Below are positions 7,717 to 16,231 of a stretch of DNA of 64,000 bases, piece after piece; positions within the stretch are counted from its first letter, which is position 1; every line of letters begins with the position of its first letter. Both the position numbers and the translations under genes were made by a program. Source of the stretch: Pseudomonas fluorescens (GTDB lineage: Bacteria > Pseudomonadota > Gammaproteobacteria > Pseudomonadales > Pseudomonadaceae); the NCBI RefSeq assembly GCF_040448305.1, contig NZ_CP148752.1, positions 6,452,501 to 6,516,500 on the forward strand, read 5' to 3'. The notes below the pieces were generated by a model that was not told where the DNA came from, ran no database searches, and was given only the letters and a program-made list of their open reading frames with translations.

Positions 7717-7810
7717 CCTGTAGGAGCGAGCCTGCTCGCGATGGCGGCCTGACATTCAAACATCCATGTTTGCTGGACTGGCCTCATCGCGAGCAGGCTC
7801 GCTCCTACAG
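7717..7810. repeat. REPIN
   Basis: Two inverted arms, CTGTAGGAGCGAGCCTGCTC (from 7718) and its mirror GAGCAGGCTCGCTCCTACAG ending at 7810, enclose a loop of about 40 nt. This copy uses the CTCCTACA arm ending rather than CTCCCACA. Confidence 0.9.
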
Positions 7811-7826
7811 TGTCTTGTGTCGCTCG

Positions 7827-8312
7827 TTAATCGAGTGTTGCCAATGCCCGCGCCGCTTGCGGCAACTCCAACTCACTGAACACCTGCACCCCATGGCGCT
7901 TGAGTAGCGCCGCCGTCACGCCCTCGCCACTGACCTTCACGCCGCTGAACGTCCCGTCATAGGTCAGCAGATTGCCGCAGGACGGGCTGTTGGCCTTGAG
8001 GATGACGATGCGGATGCCGTGCTTTTGTACCAGCTCCAGTGCCTGATACGCCCCCGACAGAAACTGCGCACTGACGTCCTCGCCCTCGGTGGTGATCACC
8101 AACGCCTGGCCGTCGAGGACTTGCGCACCCTGCCCGCCAGGGATTTCCGCCGCCGCCCGAGGCGTTGGCAAGCCGCCGGCGACCTCCGGGCACAAGGGAA
8201 CGACCCGACCGTCGTCAAGCCACTGCTGAAGTTGATCGAACGGCCCGCTGGCCCCGCCGTCGTAACGGACGCGGTGGCCCAACAGGCAGCGGCTGACGAG
8301 AATTTTCTGCAT
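7827..8312 (-). CDS. DUF523 domain-containing protein
   Basis: The 161-residue cytoplasmic protein matches the DUF523 family: KILVSRCLLGHRVRYDGG at the N-terminus, VPLCPEVAGGLPTPRAAAEI in the middle and ILKANSPSCGN toward the C-terminus. The three conserved cysteines (CLLG, CPE, SPSCG) are all present and suggest a metal or Fe-S site. It starts 2 nt after the stop of the upstream 2OG-Fe(II) oxygenase gene, so the two are almost certainly one transcript. The molecular role of the family is not known to me. Confidence 0.85.
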   Translation of the reverse strand: MQKILVSRCLLGHRVRYDGGASGPFDQLQQWLDDGRVVPLCPEVAGGLPTPRAAAEIPGGQGAQVLDGQALVITTEGEDVSAQFLSGAYQALELVQKHGIRIVILKANSPSCGNLLTYDGTFSGVKVSGEGVTAALLKRHGVQVFSELELPQAARALATLD

Positions 8313-8314
8313 GA

Positions 8315-8947
8315 TCAGAACGGCTCGTTGCCACGACGACGGAACCAGCCGGTCAGCGACAGGCGATCGCGGGTCGCGGGCAGGACTTCGTGGGGAACCT
8401 CTCCGGAGAGAAACACCACCAGGCAGCCGCCGATAGGTTGCACGTCGTGGACGCGATCATTGTCGAGGTACATGCGCAACTGGCCGCCGTGCTCGGGAAG
8501 CCAGGCGTCATTGAGGTAAACCACCGCCGAAACCATGCGCCGGTCGTCATCGCGAAAGCGGTCGACGTGCTTCAGGTAGAACGCCCCGGGCGGGTACATC
8601 GCAAAATGGCTTTCGAAATCCTCCAGGCCGAGAAACAGCCCCCGATTGATCGCCTCGCGCAGGCTGTCCATCAAACTCAGGTAGCTGTCGCAAGCCTCGG
8701 CCTGGCCGGGGTCGATCCACTGGATATGGTCGCCACGAATCCCTTCGCGGATCTCCGATGACGGCCCACGGCCCACGGCGGCCGGAGCCAGCTCACCTTC
8801 GGCAGCACGTTTGCGACACTCGCCCGCCAGCGCTCGGGTCAGATCCAGAGGCAGGAAAATATTCTGCTGCGACCAGCCGTGCTCAGCCAGGTCATCGACG
8901 ATTCGTAACAGCAGCGGGTGATCAGAGGATATTTGCATGCCGCGCAT
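8315..8947 (-). CDS. 2OG-Fe(II) oxygenase
   Basis: The 210-residue protein carries the prolyl 4-hydroxylase-type double-stranded beta helix. Its metal triad appears as H and D in FYLKHVDRF and the distal H in GEVPHEV. The 2-oxoglutarate-binding Arg follows in DRLSLTGWFRRR. The N-terminal half (about 1-90) includes an IREGIRGDHIQWID segment typical of this SM-20-like subgroup. An in-frame ATG three codons downstream (8938) is an alternative start. The gene heads a two-gene operon with the DUF523 gene. The substrate is unknown; protein-residue hydroxylation is typical of the subgroup. Confidence 0.88.
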   Translation of the reverse strand: MRGMQISSDHPLLLRIVDDLAEHGWSQQNIFLPLDLTRALAGECRKRAAEGELAPAAVGRGPSSEIREGIRGDHIQWIDPGQAEACDSYLSLMDSLREAINRGLFLGLEDFESHFAMYPPGAFYLKHVDRFRDDDRRMVSAVVYLNDAWLPEHGGQLRMYLDNDRVHDVQPIGGCLVVFLSGEVPHEVLPATRDRLSLTGWFRRRGNEPF

Positions 8948-9055
8948 AGTATTCCTGTGTCCGAAAATCCGACAGAGCCGCGCAGCGGGTTGATACGAAT
9001 TCTCGACAAGCAGGGATGCCGCACGGAGAATAGTCGCCTGCTGACTGGAGTCCCT

Positions 9056-9808
9056 ATGCGCCGTTTGCTTTTATCACTGCTGATGTTCTGCGTTTTGCCC
9101 GCCTGGGCAGACGGCCACGACCAGTTGTACAAGGTCGCCGGCTGGCCGGAACAACGCGCGCATTTCAACGACGCCCTCTCGGCCGCTCAGCAACGCTACC
9201 AGGGCAGCCTGCCTCCGGCGGTGTTTCAGACACTGGTCAATAACAGCAATCAGCGTTTTTCTGCCCGAGCCGTGGACCAGCGCGCCGAAGCGCAATTGCG
9301 CAAGAACCTCGCCGACCCCAAACCCGCGCTGACGTTTTTCCAGTCGCCCCTGGGCAAGAAAATCGTTGCCGCCGAGCTGCTGGCGACCCGACGCGACCAA
9401 CTGGCGAAAAACGCCAAGGGCCTGCCGAAGATGCAGGCCAGCGACAGCCGCATGCTGATCATTGGCCACTTGGCACAAGCCCTTCCCGCACGCGAGGCCG
9501 GCGCGGAAGTCAGCCTGGCGATTGCTGGCGTCGCCGCCGATAGCTTGAGTTCGATGATCCCGGGGTTGCTCGGTGCCGGTCAGGCCCAGGGCATGCTCAA
9601 CGGCCAGCGCCAGCGCCTGATGGACCAGATTGGCAGCGACCTGAACAACACACTGCTGTATGTCTATCGCGACCTGTCGGACAACGAACTGGAAGAGTTC
9701 GCGACCTTTGCCGAATCGGCGGAAGGCCAGGCTTATTATCAAGCGGCGTTGGCGGCAATTCGGGCGGGGTTGGCGGTGGGGCAGAGCAACTCGAACCTGA
9801 CCCAGTGA
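9056..9808 (+). CDS. DUF2059 domain-containing exported protein
   Basis: The 250-residue protein has a signal peptide (MRRLLLSLLMFCVLPAWA) and an all-helical mature region. DUF2059-type segments are visible: a central FFQSPLGKKIVAAE stretch and a C-terminal DNELEEFATFAESAEGQAYYQA. ATG 9056 is preferred over the longer frame because CTGGAG precedes it and the signal peptide then begins at residue 1. It is divergent from the oxygenase operon. Family function is unknown. It probably resides in the periplasm. Confidence 0.8.
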   Translation: MRRLLLSLLMFCVLPAWADGHDQLYKVAGWPEQRAHFNDALSAAQQRYQGSLPPAVFQTLVNNSNQRFSARAVDQRAEAQLRKNLADPKPALTFFQSPLGKKIVAAELLATRRDQLAKNAKGLPKMQASDSRMLIIGHLAQALPAREAGAEVSLAIAGVAADSLSSMIPGLLGAGQAQGMLNGQRQRLMDQIGSDLNNTLLYVYRDLSDNELEEFATFAESAEGQAYYQAALAAIRAGLAVGQSNSNLTQ

Positions 9809-9831
9809 GTTTCGGCGCCCTCTAGATAGCT

Positions 9832-9902
9832 TTCGCGAGCAGGCTCGCTCCCACAGGGGAATGCATTCCAAATGTGGGAGCGAGCCTGCTCGCGATGAGG
9901 CC
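9832..9902. repeat. REPIN
   Basis: CGCGAGCAGGCTCGCTCCCA (from 9834) and its complement (to about 9896) surround the spacer GGGGAATGCATTCCAAATG. The same spacer, inverted and with one base changed, occurs in the REPIN at 27551. Confidence 0.92.
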
Positions 9903-9912
9903 CTGACTGTCG

Positions 9913-10860
9913 CTAGGGATTGCGCCCCTTGATCCGCCTGGTCAAGAACCCGAAATACTCCTCTCGCATCACCAACGTCTCATTCGCCAGATGATGCCGT
10001 GCCTCGGGAAGCATCAGCACCTGCGGCCGATCAAACTTGCCCCGCAACACTTCCAGGTTGTGCTCCCAATCCACGGTCATGTCGGCCTGCCCCTGCACGA
10101 TCAGCGGCCGGCGAGCACTCAGGGGAGCGGCCTCGATGCGTTTGATCCAGCGCGCCAATGCACCCACCCAGGCTGTTGGCAGGCGCAGCGGCTGCAACGG
10201 ATCGGCTTGCAGGAACGGCAGAAAGTCCGGGTCGTTGGAGTTCTCGCTGAAGCGCCGGGCGATGGCTTTGACGAAAGGCTTGAGAAGGTAGTAACTCAGT
10301 TGCGACCAACCCCACGCCCGCGGCCGCACCAGCGGCGACAGCAGAATTACCTGACCCTGCGCCGGGCTGTTCACCCCTGCATTCAACACATGATCGATCA
10401 CGATCGCCCCGCCTGTACTCTGCCCGCACAGGTGCCACGGCTGCGGCAAGTCGAGAGATTGCGCCTCACTGAACAGGCCTTGCAGGGTGTCCTGATACTC
10501 GGCGAAATCCTTGATACTCGCCCGTTCGCCGCTGGATAGCCCATGCCCCGGCAAGTCACAGGCGATCACCGCAAAGCCCTGATCCAGCGCCCACTCGATC
10601 ACATGCCGGTAAAGCCCGGTGTGGTCGTAGAAACCGTGGATGACAAACAGCGTGGCCTTGGCTCGCTCAGGCCACCAGAACTGGCTCACCAGCTCATAAC
10701 CGTCGACCTCGAATCGCCCAAGGCCACTGCGCACCTGACGCGGGGCAAAATCCAGCCCGTAGAATCGCTGGTAAGCCTGTGCCTGCGCCGACAACGGCTG
10801 CCCGGCCGCCAGTGGCAGCAGGCTTGCGCGTAGAAGATCGGGGTCGAAAGTAGCCGGCAT
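9913..10860 (-). CDS. alpha/beta hydrolase (lysophospholipase/monoacylglycerol lipase type)
   Basis: The 315-residue protein has the Hydrolase_4 fold. It shows the oxyanion segment VIHGFYDHTG, PGHGLSSGER, the nucleophile elbow CGQSTGG (Ser148), a candidate acid in VQGQADMTVD and a candidate His in PEARHHLANE. No signal peptide is visible, so the enzyme is likely cytoplasmic. It stands alone between a REPIN and the divergent thioredoxin-like gene. Substrate preference (lysophospholipid or monoacylglycerol) is inferred from the family only. Confidence 0.85.
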   Translation of the reverse strand: MPATFDPDLLRASLLPLAAGQPLSAQAQAYQRFYGLDFAPRQVRSGLGRFEVDGYELVSQFWWPERAKATLFVIHGFYDHTGLYRHVIEWALDQGFAVIACDLPGHGLSSGERASIKDFAEYQDTLQGLFSEAQSLDLPQPWHLCGQSTGGAIVIDHVLNAGVNSPAQGQVILLSPLVRPRAWGWSQLSYYLLKPFVKAIARRFSENSNDPDFLPFLQADPLQPLRLPTAWVGALARWIKRIEAAPLSARRPLIVQGQADMTVDWEHNLEVLRGKFDRPQVLMLPEARHHLANETLVMREEYFGFLTRRIKGRNP

Positions 10861-10956
10861 GGACGATTCCAGAGCGTGAAACGGACTTTATAGGCCTGCG
10901 ATATTCATCTGTCGCGGCAAGCATGGCAAGCTAGCCGCCCTTCGAGGATTGAACCG

Positions 10957-11538
10957 ATGCGCTCGCCCTTTCGCGCCACCCTGTTTGCCTGCCTGCTCGC
11001 CGTGGTGTGTGCCGGCATGCTGTGGGCGGCCTACGACTGGTTTCAGGGACGCTACCTGCGCGCATTCAGCGAACACACGGCCGTGTTCTCCGGCGATCCG
11101 CTGCGTCTTCCCGAATCTCTCTCCGGCCCTGGCGCCATCCGCCTGGTGCATTTCTGGGACCCGGCTTGTCCGTGCAATGTCGGCAATCAACAACACCTGA
11201 CCGAACTGGTCGAGCGCTACGTTCCCCATGGCGTGGAATTCTATGCCGTGCAAAAACCCGGTAGCCACGGCCAATTGCCGGGCACCTTGAGCAGCCTGAA
11301 AACCATCGACATCCTGCCCGGCTCCGAACAGATCCCCGCCAGCCCGGCCGTGGCGATCTGGGACCGCAGCGGCAAACTGGCGTACTTCGGCCCCTACAGC
11401 GAAGGCCTGACCTGCAATTCCAGCAACAGCTTTATCGAACCGATTCTGCAAGCGCTGGATGAAGGCCGTGCAGTGAGTGCCACGCACACACTGGCCGTGG
11501 GGTGTTACTGCCCGTGGCCTGTTGAGCCAACTAAATAG
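10957..11538 (+). CDS. membrane-anchored thioredoxin-fold protein (DUF6436-like)
   Basis: The 193-residue protein begins with a signal anchor (about 8-27, LFACLLAVVCAGMLWAAY). A thioredoxin-like domain follows: AIRLVHFWDPACPCNVGNQ places a CPC motif where thioredoxins carry CxxC, and IPASPAVAIWDRSGKLAYFG contains the cis-Pro-type loop and the next strand. The C-terminal part has three more cysteines (LTCNSS, GCYCPW). I recall such proteins as DUF6436 in pseudomonads, but I am not certain of that label. A periplasmic thiol or metal-handling role is an inference. Confidence 0.7.
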   Translation: MRSPFRATLFACLLAVVCAGMLWAAYDWFQGRYLRAFSEHTAVFSGDPLRLPESLSGPGAIRLVHFWDPACPCNVGNQQHLTELVERYVPHGVEFYAVQKPGSHGQLPGTLSSLKTIDILPGSEQIPASPAVAIWDRSGKLAYFGPYSEGLTCNSSNSFIEPILQALDEGRAVSATHTLAVGCYCPWPVEPTK

Positions 11539-11641
11539 GGAAAGACGCGGTAATACGAATCCCTCCTACGGGCGATGCGCCAAACCGGCGCGCGGTGTTA
11601 CACAGTGACGCCAGGAATCACAATAACAACAAGGAGTCTCC

Positions 11642-14041
11642 ATGAAACGCAGCCTGACCGCTCTCGCTCTGTTGATCGTCATGCTGGCCGCCGGGGCCGG
11701 CGGGTACCTCTACAGCAAGCAGCCGTCACGCCAGGGCATGGTGGAACTGCAACACCTGCAAGGCTCCGTCACCGTGCGCTACGACGAACGCGGCGTCCCG
11801 CACATCCGCGCCGACAACGAAACCGACCTGTACCGCGCCCTCGGCTACGTCCATGCCCAGGACCGCCTGTTCCAGATGGAAGTCCTGCGTCGCCTGGCCC
11901 GTGGCGAACTGGCTGAAGTACTGGGACCGAAACTGCTCGACACCGACAAACTGATGCGCAGCCTGCGCATTCGCGAACGCGCCGAAACCTACTTCGCGAA
12001 CCTCGACAAGCAGTCGCCCTCCTTCATCGCCATGCAAGCCTATCTGGACGGTATCAACCAGTATCAGGACAGCCACGCCAAACCCGTGGAGTTCGATGTG
12101 CTGGGCATTCCAAAACGCCCATTCACAGCCCAGGACACCATCAGCATCGCCGGTTACATGGCCTACAGTTTTGCCGCGGCATTTCGCACCGAACCCTTGC
12201 TGACATTCGTGCGCGATCAACTGGGGCCCGAATACCTGAACATCTTCGATCTCGACTGGCAGCCCAAGGGCGTGCTCAACGGGACTGGCACCACCTTGGC
12301 CAGTGCCGACTGGAAAGACCTCAACGCCCTCGCCCGCCTGAGCGAACAAGCCCTGGCTGACAACGGCCTGCCACAGTTCGAGGGCAGCAACGCCTGGGTT
12401 GTCGCGGGCAGCCGGACCCAAAGCGGCAAGCCGCTGCTGGCGGGTGATCCGCATATCCGTTTTTCCGCGCCGTCGGTGTGGTACGAAGCGCAGCTCTCGG
12501 CGCCGGGCTTCGAACTCTACGGCCACTATCAGGCCCTGATGCCGTTTGCGTCGCTGGGCATGAACCGCGACTTCGGCTGGAGCATCACCATGTTCCAGAA
12601 CGACGACCTCGACCTGATCGCCGAGAAGGTCAACCCGGACAACCCCAATCAGGTCTGGTATCGCGGCAAGTGGGTGGACATGACGACCAGCGAGCAGCAG
12701 ATCGCGGTCAAGGGCCAGGCGCCAGTCACCCTGATATTGCGTCAATCGCCCCACGGCCCGATCGTCAACGATGCCTTGGGTAGCGGCGTCGGCAAAACGC
12801 CGATTGCCATGTGGTGGGCGTTTCTCGAAAGCCAGAACCCGATCCTGGAGGGTTTCTACCAGCTCAATCGCGCCGACACCTTGGCCAAGGCCCGTGGTGC
12901 CGCGGCAAAAATCCAGGCCCCGGGCCTGAACGTTGTCTGGGCCAATGCCAAGGGTGACATCGGCTGGTGGGCGGCGGCGCAATTGCCTAAACGCCCGGCG
13001 GGTGTACGCCCGTGGTTCATCCTCGACGGCAGCACTGCCGAGGCAGACAAGGACGGCTTCTACCCGTTCACGGCCAACCCCCAGGAAGAAAACCCGGCCC
13101 GGGGCTACATCGTCTCGGCCAACTTCCAGCCGGTGTCGCCGACCGGCATGGAGATTCCCGGCTACTACAACCTTGCCGATCGCGGCCAGCAACTCAATCG
13201 CCAACTCAGCGAAAAGGCTGTCAAATGGGACCTGGAAAACAGCCAGAAGCTGCAACTGGGCACCGCCACCGCCTACGGCCCGCGCCTGTTGGCACCGCTG
13301 TTGCCAGTGTTGCGCGAAGTGGTGAGCGATCCCGCCGAACTCAAGCTGGTGGAGCAACTGGCCCAGTGGAAAGGCGATTACCCGCTCGACTCGACCAGCG
13401 CCACGCTGTTCAACCAGTTCCTGTTCAACCTGGCTGACGCGACGATGCGCGATGAGCTGGGTAACGACTTCTTCGAAACGCTGCTCTCGACCCGGGTGAT
13501 CGACGCCGCGCTACCCCGCCTGGCCGCCAGCACTGATTCACCGTGGTGGGACAACCGCAGCACCCTCGGCAAGGAAACCCGTGCCGACACGGTGAAGGCC
13601 GCTTGGCTAGCCAGCCTCGCGCACCTCAAGAGCACCCTCGGCGCAGACGCCTCGCAATGGCAGTGGGGCAGCGCACACACATTGACCCATGGCCATCCGC
13701 TGGGGCAGCAAAAGCCGCTGGACCTGGTCTTCAATGTCGGCCCCTTCGCCGCACCCGGCACCCATGAAGTACCGAACAACCTCTCGGCGAAAATTGGCCC
13801 GGCACCCTGGCCCGTCACCTACGGCCCCTCGACCCGACGCCTGATCGACTTCGCCGACCCGGCCCACAGCCTGACCGTCAACCCGGTTGGCCAGAGCGGC
13901 GTACTGTTCGACAGTCACTACGATGATCAGGCCGAGGCCTACATCGAGGGGATGTACTTCCAGGCGCATATCAATGATGAAGAAGTCACGGCTAATACCC
14001 GCAGCACCTTGAAGCTGTTGCCGGCGCGGGCGGCGCCTTAG
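11642..14041 (+). CDS. penicillin acylase family protein (Ntn hydrolase)
   Basis: The 799-residue precursor has an N-terminal signal or anchor (about 6-25), an alpha-chain region with VRYDERGVPHIRADNETDLY and LGYVHAQDRLFQMEVLRR, and the autoprocessing site EGSNAW, where Ser249 becomes the N-terminal nucleophile of the beta chain. LLAGDPHIRFSAPSVWYE follows as expected. Length and order match periplasmic penicillin acylases. In pseudomonads related enzymes (PvdQ, QuiP, HacB) deacylate N-acyl-homoserine lactones or a pyoverdine precursor. No pyoverdine genes are nearby, and the sequence alone does not tell which acyl amide is cut. The start has AAGGAG upstream. Confidence 0.9.
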   Translation: MKRSLTALALLIVMLAAGAGGYLYSKQPSRQGMVELQHLQGSVTVRYDERGVPHIRADNETDLYRALGYVHAQDRLFQMEVLRRLARGELAEVLGPKLLDTDKLMRSLRIRERAETYFANLDKQSPSFIAMQAYLDGINQYQDSHAKPVEFDVLGIPKRPFTAQDTISIAGYMAYSFAAAFRTEPLLTFVRDQLGPEYLNIFDLDWQPKGVLNGTGTTLASADWKDLNALARLSEQALADNGLPQFEGSNAWVVAGSRTQSGKPLLAGDPHIRFSAPSVWYEAQLSAPGFELYGHYQALMPFASLGMNRDFGWSITMFQNDDLDLIAEKVNPDNPNQVWYRGKWVDMTTSEQQIAVKGQAPVTLILRQSPHGPIVNDALGSGVGKTPIAMWWAFLESQNPILEGFYQLNRADTLAKARGAAAKIQAPGLNVVWANAKGDIGWWAAAQLPKRPAGVRPWFILDGSTAEADKDGFYPFTANPQEENPARGYIVSANFQPVSPTGMEIPGYYNLADRGQQLNRQLSEKAVKWDLENSQKLQLGTATAYGPRLLAPLLPVLREVVSDPAELKLVEQLAQWKGDYPLDSTSATLFNQFLFNLADATMRDELGNDFFETLLSTRVIDAALPRLAASTDSPWWDNRSTLGKETRADTVKAAWLASLAHLKSTLGADASQWQWGSAHTLTHGHPLGQQKPLDLVFNVGPFAAPGTHEVPNNLSAKIGPAPWPVTYGPSTRRLIDFADPAHSLTVNPVGQSGVLFDSHYDDQAEAYIEGMYFQAHINDEEVTANTRSTLKLLPARAAP

Positions 14042-14060
14042 ATTTTTGCTGGCTGGACCG

Positions 14061-14162
14061 GCCTCATCGCGAGCAAGCTCGCTCCCACAGGTTTTCTGCT
14101 GTTCACAAAATTCGTGTTCAACAAAGATCCCTGTGGGAGCGAGCTTGCTCGCGATGGGGCCC
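14061..14162. repeat. REPIN (GAGCAAGCTC arm variant)
   Basis: Arms CGCGAGCAAGCTCGCTCCCA and its complement GGGAGCGAGCTTGCTCGCGA surround a loop of about 50 nt. The arm has AAG where most copies have AGG, and both arms carry the change. Confidence 0.9.
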
Positions 14163-14184
14163 TCACAGGCAAAAAAATATCAGC

Positions 14185-15150
14185 TCAAACCATAGCCGCA
14201 AAATGCAACCTGAACTGCTGCGGCGTCACCCCCAATCTACGATTGAACACACTGCGCATATGCTGGGCATCGCGAAAGCCGCATTGATAGGCCACGGTCT
14301 TGAGTGGCGCGCGGGTGCTTTCCAGCAGCGTCCTCGCCGCATCGACCCGCGCGCGCTCGACAAACTCGGCCGGGGTGATTTTCGCTTCCCTGGCGAACAC
14401 CCGGGAGAAGTTGCGTGCGCTCATGTTGGCGGCATTGGCCAGGTCGGCGATGGTCAGGTCGCCCGTCAAATTGGCCAACACGTAATGCTGCACCATCGCC
14501 ACCGCCGAATCCGCTTCGGCGTGGGGCGTGAGGAATGGGCTGAATTGCGATTGCCCGCCCGAACGCTGGGTGAACACCACCAGGCGCTTGGCGACATTCA
14601 GCGCCACTTCCGGCCCGTGATCCCGGCCCACTAGATACAACGACAGATCGATCCCCGCTGTGACCCCGGCCGAGGTGAACAGCTCGCCGTCCTCAACATA
14701 CAGTCGATCCGCCTCCACCCGGGACGAGGGGCACAGCGCCGCCAGATCCGATGCGTCCTGCCAATGCGTGGTGACCGTTCGCCCCTCCAGCAATCCGGCC
14801 CGGGCGAGCATGAACGCGCCGTTGCAGATCGAACCAAAGCGCTTGGCCCGCGCACAGGCATCACGCAACCAGCCATCGAATGCCCTACCGAAATCCATGA
14901 ACGGCAACTGCGGCCCGCCAGCCACCAGCAACAGGTCATACGGCTCCAGCGCTTCGCTGAAATGCCGATGGGCATTGAGTGCCAAACCGTTGGAGCACGG
15001 CATCATCCCGTGCTCGACGCCGATCACCTCAAGACGATAGTGATCCTGCGAGGCAAGGAAGCGGTTGGCCTCGGAAAACACATCCATGGGGCCGGTGACG
15101 TCCAGCGACTGGACGCCGGCGAACACCACGATTGCAACGGTTTTACTCAT
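14185..15150 (-). CDS. GlxA family transcriptional regulator
   Basis: The 321-residue protein has a DJ-1/PfpI-like N-terminal domain, with VAIVVFAGVQSLDVTGPMDVF and the elbow SICNGAF (Cys109). The C-terminal AraC-type double helix-turn-helix includes MSARNFSRVFAREAKITPAEFVE, then LKTVAYQCGFRDAQHMRSVFNRRLGV. Members sense small metabolites and activate neighbouring genes. It is divergent from the HD-domain gene 291 nt away, with a REPIN between them, so that gene is the most likely target. An isocyanide hydratase-like enzymatic role is unlikely because of the intact DNA-binding domain. Confidence 0.92.
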   Translation of the reverse strand: MSKTVAIVVFAGVQSLDVTGPMDVFSEANRFLASQDHYRLEVIGVEHGMMPCSNGLALNAHRHFSEALEPYDLLLVAGGPQLPFMDFGRAFDGWLRDACARAKRFGSICNGAFMLARAGLLEGRTVTTHWQDASDLAALCPSSRVEADRLYVEDGELFTSAGVTAGIDLSLYLVGRDHGPEVALNVAKRLVVFTQRSGGQSQFSPFLTPHAEADSAVAMVQHYVLANLTGDLTIADLANAANMSARNFSRVFAREAKITPAEFVERARVDAARTLLESTRAPLKTVAYQCGFRDAQHMRSVFNRRLGVTPQQFRLHFAAMV

Positions 15151-15191
15151 GGTTCAAAACGTCTCTGATGGCATTGAATGGCAACGCACAC

Positions 15192-15293
15192 TTGTAGGAG
15201 CGAGCTTGCTCGCGATGGACGTCAACGATGACGGGAGCTGCCTGGATGTACGCGGCGCCCTCACGTGCATCGCGAGCAGGCTCGCTCCTACAG
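15192..15293. repeat. REPIN with unlike arms
   Basis: The left arm reads GGAGCGAGCTTGCTCGCGAT and the right arm ATCGCGAGCAGGCTCGCTCC, so one half carries the TTG variant and the other the AGG form. It lies between the divergent GlxA and HD-domain genes. Confidence 0.88.
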
Positions 15294-15441
15294 GGTCTGC
15301 ATGCACCCTAGCCAATCCAGGTCCAACAAGCGAGGTTGGCGCGATATGCACGTTCATTGGCCGGGATCGCAGCCATGGATCGATTGTCCGGTTTCGAGGG
15401 CCGGAACAGACTGGAACCTTCATCACGACGAGGAAAACTCC

Positions 15442-16083
15442 ATGAGCACCACCATCGCCGGCATCAGGATCCCCGACAGCGCGTTGGCCAAAGCCACCAC
15501 CGAATACATCCGCGATATCGAGTCCGACCTGCTCTACCACCACTCGCGTCGGGTCTTCCTGTTCGGTGCACTGAGCGGCGAGCGCAAGCAACTGGCCTAC
15601 AACCCGGAGTTACTGTACGTCGGCGCGATGTTCCATGACCTGGGCCTGGTGCAAGGTCATCGCAGCGACAACGAGCGCTTCGAAGTCGACGGTGCCAATG
15701 CGGCAGCGGCGTTCCTCAAGCCTTACGGACTGAGCGATGACGACATCGAACAGGTCTGGCTATCGATTGCCCTGCACACCACGCCGGGCGTGCCTCAGCA
15801 CTTGCGACCCACCGTGGCACTGGTCACGGCTGGCGTCGAGATGGACGTGCTGGGCATGGACTACGCGGCATTTTCCAGCGTGCAGCGCGAAGCGGTGGTG
15901 CATGCGCATCCACGGGGCGAGGGCTTCAAGGAGTGCATCATCTGTGCGTTTGCCGACGGCTTGCGCCATCGTCCGCAGACCACGTTCGGCAATGTGAAGA
16001 CCGATGTGCTGGTGGATCAGGAGCCGGGGTTCAAGCCGATGAACTTCGTCGAGCTCATCCGCAAATCCCCTTGGATTTCCTGA
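15442..16083 (+). CDS. HD domain-containing protein (phosphohydrolase-like)
   Basis: The 213-residue protein begins at ATG 15442, with GAGG about 9 nt upstream. HHSRRVFLFG (His33/34), AMFHDLGLVQGH (HD at 65-66) and IALHTTPGV supply the metal ligands of an HD fold. The overall pattern, with an N-terminal helix and a late DVLGMDYAAF segment, resembles the cyanamide-hydratase-like HD subgroup. These use a single metal for hydration or hydrolysis of small molecules. It is divergent from the GlxA-type regulator, suggesting inducible catabolism of a small compound. The substrate is not known. Confidence 0.82.
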   Translation: MSTTIAGIRIPDSALAKATTEYIRDIESDLLYHHSRRVFLFGALSGERKQLAYNPELLYVGAMFHDLGLVQGHRSDNERFEVDGANAAAAFLKPYGLSDDDIEQVWLSIALHTTPGVPQHLRPTVALVTAGVEMDVLGMDYAAFSSVQREAVVHAHPRGEGFKECIICAFADGLRHRPQTTFGNVKTDVLVDQEPGFKPMNFVELIRKSPWIS

Positions 16084-16094
16084 CTGCAGAAGAA

Positions 16095-16187
16095 CCTGTG
16101 GGAGCGAGCTTGCTCGCGATGGCGGCATCACAGTCAACATTGATGTTGAATGACAGTCCGCTATCGCGAGCAAGCTCGCTCCCACAT
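16095..16187. repeat. REPIN (TTG/CAA arm variant)
   Basis: GGGAGCGAGCTTGCTCGCGA and its complement CGCGAGCAAGCTCGCTCCCA flank a loop of about 50 nt containing AACATTGATGTT. It starts 12 nt after the HD-domain gene stop. Confidence 0.9.
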
Positions 16188-16193
16188 TGGATT

Positions 16194-16223
16194 TGGGTAG
16201 ACCACTCAAATGTGGTCTACCCA
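16194..16223. terminator. strong hairpin between the HD-domain gene and spuH
   Basis: TGGGTAGACCAC (16194-16205) and GTGGTCTACCCA (16212-16223) form a perfect 12-bp stem with a 6-nt loop. No clear T-run follows on either strand, so it may act as a stability element or a weak bidirectional terminator for these convergent genes. Confidence 0.6.
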
Positions 16224-16231
16224 ATTCGGGC

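Noticed and set aside
11726..13357. A 543-codon minus-strand frame opposite the penicillin acylase gene
   Set aside because: It is the complementary frame of a well-conserved Ntn hydrolase and has no ribosome-binding site or domain of its own.
15265..15441. An N-terminal extension of the HD-domain protein
   Set aside because: It reads through a REPIN arm and has no homologous character. ATG 15442 has a ribosome-binding site.
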